Shown here piece after piece: positions 1 to 7,544 of a DNA stretch of 35,089 nt (positions are counted from its first letter, which is position 1; each line of letters opens with the position of its first letter). Origin of the DNA: an uncultured Verrucomicrobiota bacterium (GTDB lineage Bacteria; Verrucomicrobiota; Verrucomicrobiia; Limisphaerales; UBA9464); the NCBI GenBank assembly GCA_903854475.1, contig CAINWP010000127.1, positions 1 through 35,089 of the forward strand. The letters are read 5' to 3'. The translations under genes were made by a program, and so were the position numbers. The notes under the pieces are model-generated. The model did no database searches and was not told the DNA's origin. It saw only the letters and a program-made list of their open reading frames with translations.

Positions 1-431
1 CCTAGGAGCAGGATCGGCACACGCGGACCGCTCGGAGATCGGTCCCTACCTAGGTAATGTCTTGGGTTCTTCGTGTCTGGGAGCTTCCTGGAAACCAGCA
101 AGCCCCATATGTCCAGTATCTGCTAGCGCCACAGTCCCACAGTCACAGGACTGGCGCCCAATACAGCGGTAATCTCCTTGTTGCCTTTGCCTTCTGCGGC
201 GGGCACTCCGATGCGAGCATCTTAGACCAGCTTTTGGGGCGTTCATGGCGCTTGGTTCAGGCGCTGAAGTTCTGGCCATTGCTCATGGGAGAGCTCGGAT
301 GGAATCTTCGGACACGCTATGTCCAAAAGATTGCACGGTAGTTTTTAATAAATACTTAATTGAGACACTGCGCTAGCAGGCCAACATGGGGAAGTGAAAC
401 GGACAAAACCACGCTTTCATTGGGTTTTCTC

Positions 432-460
432 TTGCGACGGCGTGTGACGCGTTGCTAAAT
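432..460 (+). promoter_or_regulatory. Possible HU gene promoter (weak)
   Basis: TTGCGA at 432-437 matches 4 of 6 bases of the -35 consensus. CTAAAT at 455-460 is a weak -10 match at the ideal 17-base spacing. A transcript from here would carry the 466-480 stem-loop at its 5' end. This rests on position and spacing only, and the -10 match is poor. Confidence 0.25.
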
Positions 461-465
461 CCGCA

Positions 466-480
466 CCGAAGTCACTTCGG
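466..480 (+). promoter_or_regulatory. Stem-loop in the HU leader
   Basis: A perfect inverted repeat, CCGAAG / CTTCGG, with a TCA loop lies 36 bases before the HU start codon, in a stretch with no Shine-Dalgarno sequence. It could protect the 5' end of the message or be a protein-binding dyad. The structure is seen directly; any role is inference. Confidence 0.35.
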
Positions 481-516
481 ATCAATCACACATCCCAACC
501 CTTAAACCCAATATTT

Positions 517-813
517 ATGGCCAAAGCTGTTAAAGCCCTCACCAAGTCTCAGATCACCGCCGTCCTCGCCGAGAAAGCCGAGATCAGCAAGAAGCAAGCA
601 TTGGCGGTTCTGGAGGCGCTCGCTCAGCTCGCCTACAAGAACGCCAAGAATACCTTCACCTTCCCTGGGGTGGGTAAGCTGGTGTTGGTCAACCGCAAGG
701 CCCGCATTGGACGCAATCCGGCCACCGGTGCTGAGATCAAGATCCCCGCCAAAAAGGTCGTTAAGTTCCGCGTGGCCAAGGCCGCCAAGGACGCGATCCT
801 CGGCGTGAAGTAA
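517..813 (+). CDS. HU family DNA-binding protein
   Basis: This is a 98-residue histone-like protein of the HU/IHF family, which binds and bends DNA as a dimer in the nucleoid. It has the usual helical N-terminal half, with TKSQITAVLAEKAEISKKQA at residues 9-28. The beta-arm region near residues 65-80 contains the typical RIGRNPATGAEIKIPAKK core, including the conserved Arg-Asn-Pro at the arm tip. It is slightly longer than E. coli HU (90 residues) because of a Lys-rich N-terminus and a short C-terminal tail, as is common in PVC bacteria. The ATG has no Shine-Dalgarno sequence; the bases before it are AT-rich. The gene stands alone, with a strong terminator 28 bases downstream. HU and IHF subunits cannot be told apart with certainty here, but HU-like is the safest call. 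Confidence 0.95.
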   Translation: MAKAVKALTKSQITAVLAEKAEISKKQALAVLEALAQLAYKNAKNTFTFPGVGKLVLVNRKARIGRNPATGAEIKIPAKKVVKFRVAKAAKDAILGVK

Positions 814-840
814 TCGAGCGATTCTTCGGTCATTCTGTTC

Positions 841-872
841 AAGGCGCCCGGTCTCGGGCGCCTTTTTGTTTT
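841..872 (+). terminator. Rho-independent terminator of the HU gene
   Basis: A 9-bp GC-rich stem, AGGCGCCCG / CGGGCGCCT, with a GTCT loop is followed at once by a T-rich tract (TTTTGTTTT, to 872). It lies 28 bases after the HU stop codon. This is a textbook intrinsic terminator and separates HU from the glycan genes. Confidence 0.93.
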
Positions 873-1028
873 CTTGGGGGCAACGGATCTACCGAAAAGA
901 TCGAGGGGGAGGGCTGCTTGCTGTCTTGTGGAATAAACGATTCGAAGTCAGCTCCATTTCGTCAGGCGAAGAAAAGTTACGTGTTTCAGTTTGAATCGAC
1001 TTTGCCTTTCCTGCGGCTTTTCCAAACT

Positions 1029-3836
1029 ATGCAGCACTCTATGGATGACGCCCCAATTTCCTCGAAACTCTTCGTCACCCGAAGATTGCCATGGATTTTG
1101 GCGGTAGCGGCTTTTGCCGTCTTCCTGCTCACACGCAATGCCTGGATCGGAGTTAACAACCTTCGGTCTGTTTACGAGGCGGCAGGTTGGGGTTTTGAAA
1201 ACGCGTTCTCTCAACCTCTTAACCAAATCTTTGGAATCGTGGTGTCCTCGCTAACGGGCGCCCGGTTTCCCGGTCAGGCTAATATCCTCACTGCAGCCAT
1301 GGCTGCTGCAGTGGTCTATTTGCTGGCCCGTTGCGTGGCGTTGCTTCCCCATGATCGGCGCCACGAGGAGCGCATCCGTGAGTTCTCGGACATTGCGTTG
1401 CTGACGATTCCATTAGCCTGGGTGCCGCCGGTTTTGGCGGTAGGTCTCTTGGCCTTTCAGTTGACGTTCTGGCAGCATGCCACGGCCTTCACTGGGGAGA
1501 TGATTGATCTTTTGATCTTCGCAGCAGCGATCCGAAACCTGCTGGAATATCGACTCGATCGAAAGGAATCCCGACTGTGGATCGTCTCCGCCCTCATGGG
1601 GGTCGGCATCGCTAACAGTCATGCCTTCATCGGGTTTGCTCCGATGTTCCTGGTGGCGATCGTCTGGATTCGTGGGTGGGAGTTTTTTAACCTGGGATTT
1701 CTTTCTCGGATGCTCCTGGCGGGGTTGATTGGTCTTTCTCTCTTAATCTGGATTCCGCTGTCGGCACGTATGACCGGACGATTTGATGACAGCTTCTGGA
1801 GCCTTTTTCGGACGGGCCTAGAGCTGAAGGTGAACCACTTACTGATGTTTCCGCGGGGCCGCTTTCTGTTTCTGTTCCTGATGATGATCGCGCCGCTGGT
1901 GGGAGTCGGTATTCGCTGGCCTTCTCGGACGGGGGCCGGTTTGGATACCTTGGCTGCGATGGTCGCCTGGCAGGTGTTGGTCCTCGCTTGGTTTGGTCTT
2001 TGTATCGCTGTCGCTTTTGATTTGAAGTTCAGCCCCCGTCAGTTGGGCTATGGGGTTCCTCTCCTGACCTTCTCATTCTGTGCATCCCTCGTGGTGGGCT
2101 ATTTTGCGGGGTATTATCTCTTAATCTGGACCGGGCGAGCGGACTCTCGACATACCTATTCGATCACGCCTTTGTCCTCGGGTTTGTCCCGGTTGGCCGG
2201 AGTCTTGGTGGTATCGCTGACGCTTCTGGTTCCTGCGGCCTTGGTTGCCAAAAACTGGAAGATCATCTTGGCCGACAATGGTTCCAGTCTTTGGGACTAC
2301 TCGCGCACCATGCTCGCTCCGCTCCATCGGTCTCCGGGGTTGGTGTTCGTCGATGACCCCACGTTGTTCATGGCCCTAGTCGCCGGGAATGAGACGCTAG
2401 CCGGCAACGGGGGGCATTTGTTGGTCAACACCCGTCTGGCTCCAGTGCGGGTGTACCGACAGTTTTTGGCGAATCGGCATTCGGAGCGTTGGCCGGCATT
2501 GCGTGAAATCGCCACAGCCAACGACAACATCGCTGGACTTTGGCTGACGCTGGCCACCCAGGCTGCCCAAAGCAATCAGACCTTCTTCGCATCGACCGTC
2601 TTCAGCTTCTTTGCCGAGCCGTTCGACTTTCGGCCGGTCGGATCCTTGCACGGAGCGTTGCCTCGGAAAGCACTGCTGCCCAGTGCAGCCAATGAGGCGG
2701 AGTTAGATCAGGTGCGCCGGTTCTGGGGCGAGGTGCAACCTTCGCTGGATGCGGTGGTCCGGGATGCCGCCCGAGGCTCTTCTAACGCGGTAATCGTGGC
2801 CGCCATGTGGTCCCGCTCCGCCAACGCTTCCGGGGTATTCCTCCAAGAGGGCGGTCGATTGAAGGAGGCGGGAACTCTTTTCACCGAGGCGCTTCGCTTG
2901 AATGCCGACAACGCCGCGGCGCGGGTTAATCTGGAGGTGAACCGTGCGTTGGTCGCTGGCAAACCCCTCTCGCCGGACCTCGTCAAGATCTGGGACGGAA
3001 GGACTGGATTGCTCGACCTGCATGGACCGGTGGATGAGCCGGAATTTCTACGCATCTTTGGATCGACGCTCCTGGCCCAGAAGGACGACATGGTGCGTCG
3101 GGCCGCGGTGGGCTTTGCTCGGGCCACTCAGTTGTCACCCACCAATCACTTCAACCAGTTTGGCTTCATCGCGGCGGCTCTGGCTGTTGGAGATTTGGCG
3201 TCGGCGACCAACGCCTTGAATGGGTTGAAAGCCGATTCTTCCCGCGCTGGCTGGACTCCGGTGGAAAAATCCGGCCTGGCTGAATCGGAGGGGCGTGTGC
3301 TCATCGCCATGAACCAATTGCAGGAGGCCGAGGTTTTCCTGCAGGAGGCTCGGCGCCTCAACCCCAACAACCCGGATCTCTACGATTACCTTTCCTACCT
3401 TTACCTGCTTTTGGGTAAGACCAATGAGTCTCTAGCCATGACGGAGTCTTGGGAAAAGGTTGCGAAGTTGGATCCAGCACCTGCTTCTCGGCGGGCACTG
3501 ATCCTGATGCAACTGGGTCGTTATGGGCCTGCATCCGAGGCGCTGACCAAGGTTCTCGACCAGGAGCCCGACAATTCGGTGGCCCGGGTCAATCGGGCGA
3601 TTGCTCGACTGATGCTCAAACAACTGCCCGAGTCGCGTGCCGATTACGAGCGCCTGATCAAGAACGGACGCGACACCTTTCAAGTTCGCTTCGGTTTGGC
3701 CGAGATTGCTCACCAACAGAATCAGTCTTCGGAGGAGCAGAAACAATTGGAGCGTTATCTCGAGTTAGCCCCGAAGGGCACGGCGGAGTCGACCAATGTC
3801 ATGAGCCGATTGGCCGCGCTGAAGCCCTCGCGCTGA
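1029..3836 (+). CDS. Multi-pass membrane protein, DUF2723/GT-C-like, with C-terminal TPR repeats
   Basis: The protein has about 935 residues. The N-terminal half is a chain of hydrophobic segments, the first about 20 residues in, then several more to about residue 430. The pattern resembles the DUF2723 family, the bacterial relatives of the GT-C enzyme TMEM260. One example is the WQHATAFTGEMIDLLIF stretch followed by a helix ending GIANSHAFIGFAP. The family's usual HPPG signature is replaced by SQPL. The C-terminal half is soluble and contains TPR-like units, best seen around bases 2850-2940, 3310-3430 and 3505-3660. The likely role is transfer of a lipid-linked sugar outside the membrane, but this is inferred from fold. 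The frame is open from a TTG at 918. I prefer ATG 1029 (or 1041) because the extra N-terminal residues do not look like protein. A GT4 and a WecA-like gene follow. Confidence 0.7.
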   Translation: MQHSMDDAPISSKLFVTRRLPWILAVAAFAVFLLTRNAWIGVNNLRSVYEAAGWGFENAFSQPLNQIFGIVVSSLTGARFPGQANILTAAMAAAVVYLLARCVALLPHDRRHEERIREFSDIALLTIPLAWVPPVLAVGLLAFQLTFWQHATAFTGEMIDLLIFAAAIRNLLEYRLDRKESRLWIVSALMGVGIANSHAFIGFAPMFLVAIVWIRGWEFFNLGFLSRMLLAGLIGLSLLIWIPLSARMTGRFDDSFWSLFRTGLELKVNHLLMFPRGRFLFLFLMMIAPLVGVGIRWPSRTGAGLDTLAAMVAWQVLVLAWFGLCIAVAFDLKFSPRQLGYGVPLLTFSFCASLVVGYFAGYYLLIWTGRADSRHTYSITPLSSGLSRLAGVLVVSLTLLVPAALVAKNWKIILADNGSSLWDYSRTMLAPLHRSPGLVFVDDPTLFMALVAGNETLAGNGGHLLVNTRLAPVRVYRQFLANRHSERWPALREIATANDNIAGLWLTLATQAAQSNQTFFASTVFSFFAEPFDFRPVGSLHGALPRKALLPSAANEAELDQVRRFWGEVQPSLDAVVRDAARGSSNAVIVAAMWSRSANASGVFLQEGGRLKEAGTLFTEALRLNADNAAARVNLEVNRALVAGKPLSPDLVKIWDGRTGLLDLHGPVDEPEFLRIFGSTLLAQKDDMVRRAAVGFARATQLSPTNHFNQFGFIAAALAVGDLASATNALNGLKADSSRAGWTPVEKSGLAESEGRVLIAMNQLQEAEVFLQEARRLNPNNPDLYDYLSYLYLLLGKTNESLAMTESWEKVAKLDPAPASRRALILMQLGRYGPASEALTKVLDQEPDNSVARVNRAIARLMLKQLPESRADYERLIKNGRDTFQVRFGLAEIAHQQNQSSEEQKQLERYLELAPKGTAESTNVMSRLAALKPSR

Positions 3837-3889
3837 TCCCAAGGGCCACCGGCTCCATTGGGAACGCTGGCCATCGACCTGTTGAGCCC

Positions 3890-5062
3890 ATGCGCGTGAG
3901 TCATGTCATCACTCGGTTGATTGTCGGCGGGGCGCAGGAGAACACGCTGAGTTCAGTTCTTGGCTTGGGGCGAATTCCTGATTGGGAGGTGGAACTCATT
4001 TCGGGCCTCACCAGTGGACCAGAAGGCTCCCTCGAACCCATCGCCCGGGAGGTGCCCGGACTTCTGCGTTTGGAGTCCAGTCTTGTTCGGCCTATTCACC
4101 CGCTGATGGATGCTCTGGCCTACCTGCGGCTGCGCAGTCATTTTCGTCGCACCCGTCCACACATCGTCCACACCCACAGCGGCAAGGCGGGCATCGTTGG
4201 ACGTTTTGCGGCCCGACATGCCGGGGTTCCCCAAGTGATCCACACCATCCATGGTCCGAGTTTTGGTCCATTTCAGGGAGCCGCTGCCAATATGGTTTTT
4301 CGGGGCGCAGAACGGGCCGCCGGGCGGCAGACCGATCATTTTGTGGTGGTCGCCGAGGCTATGGCCCGACAATACCTCGACGCGGGAATCGGTGATCCCA
4401 CCCAGTACACCCGGATTTTTAGTGGTTTTGATTTAGCTCCGTTTCTTGGGGTCCAGCGGGATCTGCAACTAGCTGAGCGACTGGGCATCCGCCCCGGTGA
4501 GTTTGTCGTTGGCAAGGTCGCTCGCCTCTTCCAACTCAAGGGGCACGATGAACTGTTCACCGCCGCCGTTGAAATGGTCCGACGAGTCCCCAATGTTCGA
4601 TTCCTGTTGCTGGGTGATGGTCCCTGGCGCGCGCGTTTTGAGACCATGGCTGCCACGATGCCGGGCTTGGCCGGACGTTTTATCTTTGCGGGTCTGGTGC
4701 CGCCGTCGGAGGTCTCCCGATATCTGGGCTTGATGGATGTTCTTGTGCACTTGTCGCGACGAGAAGGCTTGGCCCGGGTGCTGCCCCAGGCCCTGGCAGC
4801 CGGAAAACCGGTGATTGCCTTCGATTGTGACGGTGCCGCCGAAGTGTGTCGGGATCTGGAGACAGGTTTTTTGCTTCAACCGGGAGACCAGCCCGGTTTG
4901 GTGGATCGGGTCGCTCGGTTGGCTGGGGACCCAGAGTTGGCACGGAGGCTGGGAGCCACCGGGCGATCTTGGGTGCGGGAGCGTTTCTCCGAGGAGGCAC
5001 TGGTGCAATCTCTGAATACTTTGTACCGCCGCCTGCTCTCTCGTTCGGGAGGCCCGTTTTGA
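3890..5062 (+). CDS. Glycosyltransferase family 4 protein
   Basis: This is a 390-residue GT-B fold glycosyltransferase. The N-terminal Rossmann half starts MRVSHVITRLIVGGAQENTL, a typical GT4 opening with a Gly-Gly-Ala nucleotide loop, and carries HTHSGKAGIVGR near residue 90. The C-terminal half has the donor-binding core: FVVGKVARLFQLKGHDEL, then LLLGDGP, then REGLARVLPQALAAGKPVIA. In the E-x7-E motif the first Glu (E292) is present but the second is Gln (Q300). Open frame extends upstream to 3449, but that part overlaps the previous gene in another frame, and ATG 3890 gives the standard N-terminus. The gene ends in a one-base TGATG overlap with the WecA-like gene, so the two are translationally coupled. 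The sugar and acceptor cannot be read from sequence. It probably acts at the cytoplasmic membrane face on a lipid-linked glycan. Confidence 0.88.
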   Translation: MRVSHVITRLIVGGAQENTLSSVLGLGRIPDWEVELISGLTSGPEGSLEPIAREVPGLLRLESSLVRPIHPLMDALAYLRLRSHFRRTRPHIVHTHSGKAGIVGRFAARHAGVPQVIHTIHGPSFGPFQGAAANMVFRGAERAAGRQTDHFVVVAEAMARQYLDAGIGDPTQYTRIFSGFDLAPFLGVQRDLQLAERLGIRPGEFVVGKVARLFQLKGHDELFTAAVEMVRRVPNVRFLLLGDGPWRARFETMAATMPGLAGRFIFAGLVPPSEVSRYLGLMDVLVHLSRREGLARVLPQALAAGKPVIAFDCDGAAEVCRDLETGFLLQPGDQPGLVDRVARLAGDPELARRLGATGRSWVRERFSEEALVQSLNTLYRRLLSRSGGPF

Positions 5063-6042
5063 TGAAATCCGAGGCGGTTACCGTGCTCGGGGCATTTGGG
5101 TTGACCAGCGCCATCTCGGCCGTCTCGTTGCCCCTGTGGCGGGCGCTTTGCCGTCGATGGGGTCATGTCGATGATCCCGGTCACCGGAAGATTCATGTTC
5201 AACCTATTCCGTTGGCGGGAGGGTTTACCGTATCGGCCGGTGGACTCTTGGGCGGACTGCTGATCTGGATTCTGGCATCGTCAGGGGTGCTGGGTAGCGT
5301 GGACGTCGGATCCCTCTGGATCGGAACCGAGGGGTTACGCCGATTCGGAGTACTGCTCGCCGGAGCTGTGGGCATGCTGGCTTTGGGAGCGTGGGATGAC
5401 CGCCGGGATCTCGGGGCCGGTACGAAGTTTCTCGCCCAGGGACTGATCGCCGTTCTGGTCGCAATATGGGGAGTCCAGGTGCCTGTACCGGACGGGATAG
5501 CCGTTCTAAGACAACCGCTCACGGTGCTTTGGATCGTGGCAGTTACCAATGCCTTCAATCTGAGCGATAACATGAATGGCCTGTGTGCGGGTTTAGGTTT
5601 CATCGGTGCCTCCGCAGTGGCGGCCGCATCGCTGCTGTGGCGAGGCCAATCCGAGTTGGCCTGCGGGGCAGCTCTCATCGCTGGAAGCCTGGCGGGCTAT
5701 TTGCCTTACAACTATCCTCGCGCCTCGGTCTTTCTTGGGGACGCTGGGAGCCAATGGGTCGGCTATTGGATCTCCGTCTTGGCGCTGCTGTCCGTGACGC
5801 CCTCCATGATTTCCAACGGCGGGCTCCCACAGTCCTGGATGGCTGTGTTTGCTGTGGTGGCCGTTCCACTTATCGATACGGCCTTCGTGGTCGTCTCGCG
5901 TACCTGGAGAGGGCAGCCCTTCTGGGTGGGTGACACTCACCACCTGAGTCACCGCCTAGCCCGAACGGGTCTGGGGAAGGCCGGCGCGGTAGCTGTCTTG
6001 TGGCTACTGGGGGCCCTTCTTGTGGCCCTCTTCAACCGCTGA
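5062..6042 (+). CDS. Undecaprenyl-phosphate sugar-1-phosphate transferase, WecA/TagO/MraY family
   Basis: This is a 326-residue polytopic membrane protein of the glycosyltransferase 4 (MraY/WecA) superfamily. It transfers a sugar-1-phosphate from a UDP-sugar to undecaprenyl phosphate, the first step of many surface glycans. Family motifs are in order: DDPGHRKIH near 37-45 with PLAGG after it; GAWDDRRD with the Asp pair at 112-113; NAFNLSDNMNGL at 163-174; FLGDAGS at 224-230; and GDTHHLSHRL at 290-299, which carries the His loop typical of WecA rather than MraY. The usual NLxDGxDGL sequence is changed to DNMNGL, so Asn172 stands where Asp is normal. The start is ATG 5062, overlapping the GT4 stop by one base. 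The context points to a polysaccharide or flagellar/cell-surface glycan rather than peptidoglycan. MraY identity is unlikely because no mur or fts genes are nearby. Confidence 0.88.
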   Translation: MKSEAVTVLGAFGLTSAISAVSLPLWRALCRRWGHVDDPGHRKIHVQPIPLAGGFTVSAGGLLGGLLIWILASSGVLGSVDVGSLWIGTEGLRRFGVLLAGAVGMLALGAWDDRRDLGAGTKFLAQGLIAVLVAIWGVQVPVPDGIAVLRQPLTVLWIVAVTNAFNLSDNMNGLCAGLGFIGASAVAAASLLWRGQSELACGAALIAGSLAGYLPYNYPRASVFLGDAGSQWVGYWISVLALLSVTPSMISNGGLPQSWMAVFAVVAVPLIDTAFVVVSRTWRGQPFWVGDTHHLSHRLARTGLGKAGAVAVLWLLGALLVALFNR

Positions 6043-6150
6043 GCCGGTGGAGTGGCTCTGAAGCCATCGGGAGGAAAGTTTTGCCCAGGCAGAGGAGTGG
6101 GTGGACTTCGGTTCCGCCCCGGTCCCGTCATTCGCGGGAGATACTTCTGA

Positions 6151-6177
6151 TAAAACCCAACAAAATCGGGGGTTTTA
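6151..6177. promoter_or_regulatory. Perfect 8-bp dyad upstream of flgB
   Basis: TAAAACCC (6151-6158) and GGGTTTTA (6170-6177) are a perfect inverted repeat with an 11-base loop. No T-run follows, so it is a poor intrinsic terminator for the WecA-like gene. It lies just upstream of the candidate sigma-54 promoter, where a regulator could bind. A related but longer-spaced dyad lies at 19419-19452 after fliN. The structure is seen directly; an operator role is inference. Confidence 0.35.
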
Positions 6178-6182
6178 CTGAT

Positions 6183-6198
6183 CGGCATGGTCGTTGCT
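6183..6198 (+). promoter_or_regulatory. Candidate sigma-54 (-24/-12) promoter for the flagellar operon
   Basis: CGGCATGGTCGTTGCT fits the RpoN consensus TGGCACG-N4-TTGCW. The GG (6184-6185) and GC (6196-6197) doublets are exactly 12 bases apart. Mismatches are C for T at the first position and T for C within GGCAC. Transcription would start near 6208, giving a very short leader that still contains the GGAGG at 6212-6216 before the flgB ATG. Sigma-54 control of rod and basal-body genes is known in several phyla. No sigma-54 gene or enhancer-binding protein is in the window, so this is a sequence match plus context. Confidence 0.45.
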
Positions 6199-6223
6199 TC
6201 ACCGTGAGGACGGAGGCAAGTCC

Positions 6224-6607
6224 ATGATCCAAACGCTGTTTAACCAGTCCAACTATGTGGTCACCAAGAAACTCTTGGATGCCACGGTGCTGCGCCATCA
6301 GGCCATCGCCGGCAATTTGGCTAATGTTGAGACGCCGAACTACAAGCGGATCGATGTGGCGCCGTCGTTCCAGGCGGAGTTGTCCAACGCGGTGAAGGCC
6401 AACGATCCGGGTCAGATCGCCAATATCCCGGTCCCGACCCTCTCGGTTGATCCGATGGCCGTTGCCTCCAATCGCGACGGCAATTCCGTCAATTTGGAGC
6501 AGGAAATGTTGGCCATGAATGAGAATAGCCTGGCCCACACCCTAGAAGCCCAACTCATCACCGGTTCCATGCTCAAGCTGAGGATGGCCATCACGGGTCG
6601 TAGCTGA
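6224..6607 (+). CDS. flgB: Flagellar basal-body rod protein FlgB
   Basis: This is a 127-residue proximal rod protein, exported by the flagellar type III system and assembled at the base of the rod in the periplasm. The N-terminal rod motif HQAIAGNLANVETPNYKRID (residues 25-44) is the family signature. The C-terminal helix, with EQEMLAMNENSL, matches the heptad region that packs in the rod core. The start is set by GGAGG at 6212-6216, eight bases before ATG 6224; an in-frame TTG at 6194 would fall inside the candidate promoter. Length is close to E. coli FlgB (138). It is the first gene of the flagellar operon, and flgC follows after 20 bases. Confidence 0.96.
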   Translation: MIQTLFNQSNYVVTKKLLDATVLRHQAIAGNLANVETPNYKRIDVAPSFQAELSNAVKANDPGQIANIPVPTLSVDPMAVASNRDGNSVNLEQEMLAMNENSLAHTLEAQLITGSMLKLRMAITGRS

Positions 6608-6627
6608 ACCTTTGGACTCACCTCCCC

Positions 6628-7050
6628 ATGATTGAACTCATCCCTAGCATTCAAAGTACCCGCTCCGCGTTGGATGCCGAACGGACTCGGATAGAGATCG
6701 TCTCCCAGAATCTGGCCAATGCCAATGTCACCCGCTCCGTCGATGGGCAGCCCTACAAGCGTAAGCAGGTGATTTTTGAGTCGCTGGTCAACAATGCCGG
6801 GACCAACCCCAACAGTGGTTCCACCATCCGGGTGAGCCGTGTTGAATCCGATCAGCGCCCCTTCCGTGAGGTTTTTAAACCGGATCATCCCGACGCCGAC
6901 CCTCGGGGGTACGTCCGATATCCGAACGTCAATGTTCACGAGGAGATGGTGGATCTCATCGCCTCCTCGCGGGCGTTTGAGGCCAACATCGCCGTGGTTA
7001 AGAACGCCCGACAGCTGGCCCAGCAGGCTATGGCGATCGGTAAGCGCTGA
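6628..7050 (+). CDS. flgC: Flagellar basal-body rod protein FlgC
   Basis: This is a 140-residue proximal rod protein that partners FlgB and FlgF in the rod. The N-terminus carries the rod-family motif IEIVSQNLANANVTRSVDG with PYKRKQVIFE after it. The C-terminal part, YPNVNVHEEMVDLIASSRAF followed by EANIAVVKNARQLAQQAM, is diagnostic for FlgC (the NVNVVEEMVDMISASRAYEAN-type block). Length matches E. coli FlgC (134). No Shine-Dalgarno sequence is visible before the ATG, and translation is probably helped by read-on from flgB, 20 bases upstream. Confidence 0.97.
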   Translation: MIELIPSIQSTRSALDAERTRIEIVSQNLANANVTRSVDGQPYKRKQVIFESLVNNAGTNPNSGSTIRVSRVESDQRPFREVFKPDHPDADPRGYVRYPNVNVHEEMVDLIASSRAFEANIAVVKNARQLAQQAMAIGKR

Positions 7051-7070
7051 GCCTTCACTGACACACTGCC

Positions 7071-7526
7071 ATGGAAGCGCTTTCCGCCCTCCGAATGTTC
7101 AATCCGACCGCCCTCCGAGAGTCCCCTCTGGGCAAGGCCGGAATGGAGTCTCTGCAGAAGGCGGGGTTGGGAGACTTGGGGAAACTCATTCCCGACTCAG
7201 AGATGGGAAAGCTACAGCCGTTTAATAAGGCATTCCCGGACGCGGTGCCGCTGCCTACGGGGGTCAATCCGAGTGGTATCCCCTCGCTGGGGAGAGTCAC
7301 GGGGCGCGACGCCTTTGCCGATACCTTGGGTCGGTTCGTGGGCGAAGTGGCTGACAAGCAAGTGGCCGCTGGAGATTCGGTTCGCGGCTTGGTGACTCAG
7401 CAGGGAGTGCCACTGCATCAAGCCATGATCGCCATGGAGGAAGCCAGTGTCTCTTTCCAGTTGATGGTCGAGGTGCGCAACAAGCTCCTGGAATCGTACC
7501 AGGAATTGATGCGGATGCAGGTCTGA
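7071..7526 (+). CDS. fliE: Flagellar hook-basal body complex protein FliE
   Basis: This is a 151-residue MS-ring/rod junction protein. The C-terminal 80 residues are the FliE domain, with a central DAFADTLGRFVGEVADKQVA stretch and the ending QAMIAMEEASVSFQLMVEVR, then NKLLESYQELMRMQV, which is the classic FliE C-terminus. FliE is normally about 100-110 residues. Here an extra N-terminal stretch of roughly 60 residues is rich in Gly, Pro and Leu and has no match I recognise. The gene lies between flgC and fliF as in most flagellar operons. Confidence 0.94.
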   Translation: MEALSALRMFNPTALRESPLGKAGMESLQKAGLGDLGKLIPDSEMGKLQPFNKAFPDAVPLPTGVNPSGIPSLGRVTGRDAFADTLGRFVGEVADKQVAAGDSVRGLVTQQGVPLHQAMIAMEEASVSFQLMVEVRNKLLESYQELMRMQV

Positions 7527-7544
7527 GGATTAGGGCCCTAAGTG

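Larger units (their letters stand above)
1..516. other. Intergenic region upstream of HU, no convincing gene
   Basis: I see no supportable gene here. Open frames of up to 94 codons exist on both strands but match nothing I recognise and have no ribosome binding site. The palindrome CCTAGG occurs twice, at 1-6 and 49-54. The G+C content drops sharply at about 340-360, just after the longest open frame ends. Bases 466-480 form a perfect 6-bp stem with a 3-base loop, 36 bases before the HU start, so it probably lies in the HU leader. A weak sigma-70-like pair (TTGCGA at 432-437, CTAAAT at 455-460, 17-base spacer) could be the HU promoter. Confidence 0.5.

Noticed and set aside
57..341. Open frame of 94 codons at the left edge
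   Set aside because: No ribosome site, no recognisable domain, and a similar open frame exists on the other strand. A remnant of an upstream gene cannot be excluded, but nothing supports it.
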